34,520 nucleotides of DNA. Origin: Bacillota bacterium (lineage in GTDB: Bacteria > Bacillota > Clostridia > Christensenellales > UBA1242). The stretch spans positions 1 through 34,520 of the forward strand of contig WRAS01000001.1 of the NCBI GenBank assembly GCA_009780065.1, given 5' to 3'. The notes beneath the pieces were generated by a model, which worked only from the letters and a program-made list of their open reading frames with translations, did not search any database and had not been told where the DNA came from. Each line of letters opens with the position of its first letter. The first letter of the stretch is position 1. The translations under genes were made by a program, and so were the position numbers. Below are positions 34,373 through 34,520 of this stretch, piece by piece.

Positions 34373-34381
34373 TGGTAAACT
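34373..34381 (+). promoter_or_regulatory. Leaderless extended -10 of uvrC
   Basis: TGG-TAAACT (box 34376-34381), then six bases to the GTG at 34388. An AGGAGG at 34361-34366 is 21 nt from this GTG and better placed for a GTG at 34372 that opens only an eight-codon ORF. Confidence 0.45.
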
Positions 34382-34387
34382 GTAAAT

Positions 34388-34520
34388 GTGATTATTGACA
34401 AGTTAAATTTTGTACCACTAAATCCTGGTGTCTATATGATGCGAGATGAGCGCAACAATATAATTTATATTGGCAAGGCCAAAAGTTTAAAGGCTCGGCT
34501 TTCTTCATATTTCAAAAGTG
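34388..34520 (+). CDS. uvrC: Excinuclease ABC subunit C, 5' end (partial)
   Basis: The first 44 codons run off the window. [20 protein letters not shown] followed by [14 protein letters not shown] is the GIY-YIG nuclease domain opening typical of UvrC, the subunit that cuts on both sides of DNA damage. A stop at 34376-34378 in the same frame rules out any start earlier than the GTG at 34388. No ribosome site at normal distance; probable leaderless start. Confidence 0.92.
   Translation, partial: MIIDKLNFVPLNPGVYMMRDERNNIIYIGKAKSLKARLSSYFKS

Noticed and set aside
1-34520. CRISPR array, insertion sequence or prophage
   Set aside because: No spaced direct repeats, transposase motifs, terminal inverted repeats or phage structural genes were seen in any part of the window.

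Overview
The window looks like chromosomal DNA from a low-GC, Gram-positive-type bacterium, most likely an uncultured member of the Bacillota (Clostridia-like). The evidence is a short two-subunit RNA polymerase (RpoB about 1227 aa, RpoC 1175 aa, without the large proteobacterial insertions), a PrsA-like foldase lipoprotein, a VanW-family protein, a YwmB-like protein and SecG. TGA is used as a stop codon, so the code is the standard bacterial one. I cannot name the lineage, and several RNA polymerase residues differ from typical Bacillota. There are no insertion sequences, phage genes or CRISPR arrays. Two genes run off the ends: an unidentified protein on the left and uvrC on the right.

Layout. 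1-6986 (+): end of an unknown gene, PrsA-like foldase lipoprotein, UPF0104/flippase-like membrane protein, two unknown genes (154 and 917 aa) with their own promoter, and thioredoxin. 7016-10085 (-): dnaB then argS. 10167-18564 (+): a GreA-like gene, then rpoB-rpoC-secG with a strong promoter, a structured leader and a terminator. 18579-19947 (-): two tandem paralogous membrane-anchored proteins. 20078-22485 (+): tRNA-Thr, a histidine phosphatase with an extra C-terminal region, an unknown 232-aa gene and a possible 36-aa ORF. 22472-25681: a YwmB-like gene (-), dus and vanW (+) and a small membrane protein (-). 25804-30368: a 73-aa membrane protein (+), mnmG (-), an unknown gene whose promoter spacer is a TA repeat (+), and mnmE (-). 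30425-31239 (+): an inositol-monophosphatase-family gene broken at a G8 tract. 31315-34259 (-): ftsH and a membrane-anchored partner gene. 34388-end (+): uvrC.

The most striking overall pattern is in gene starts. About half of the genes have a clear Shine-Dalgarno sequence (rpoB, rpoC, secG, ftsH, greA-like and others). The rest have none. Instead they carry a -10 promoter box, often an extended TGn box, that ends only 5-7 nt before the start codon, so the mRNA would begin at or next to ATG/GTG. argS, dnaB, mnmG, mnmE, dus, the histidine phosphatase, uvrC and several unknown genes fit this leaderless pattern. It also fixes start codons that longest-ORF calling gets wrong.

A second theme is an unusual transcription apparatus: changed rifamycin-pocket residues in RpoB, changed trigger-loop and bridge-helix residues in RpoC, and a GreA-fold protein with an altered catalytic tip encoded immediately upstream. 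A third theme is simple-sequence tracts (TA9 in a promoter spacer, G8 inside a coding region) that could switch expression or be assembly errors.
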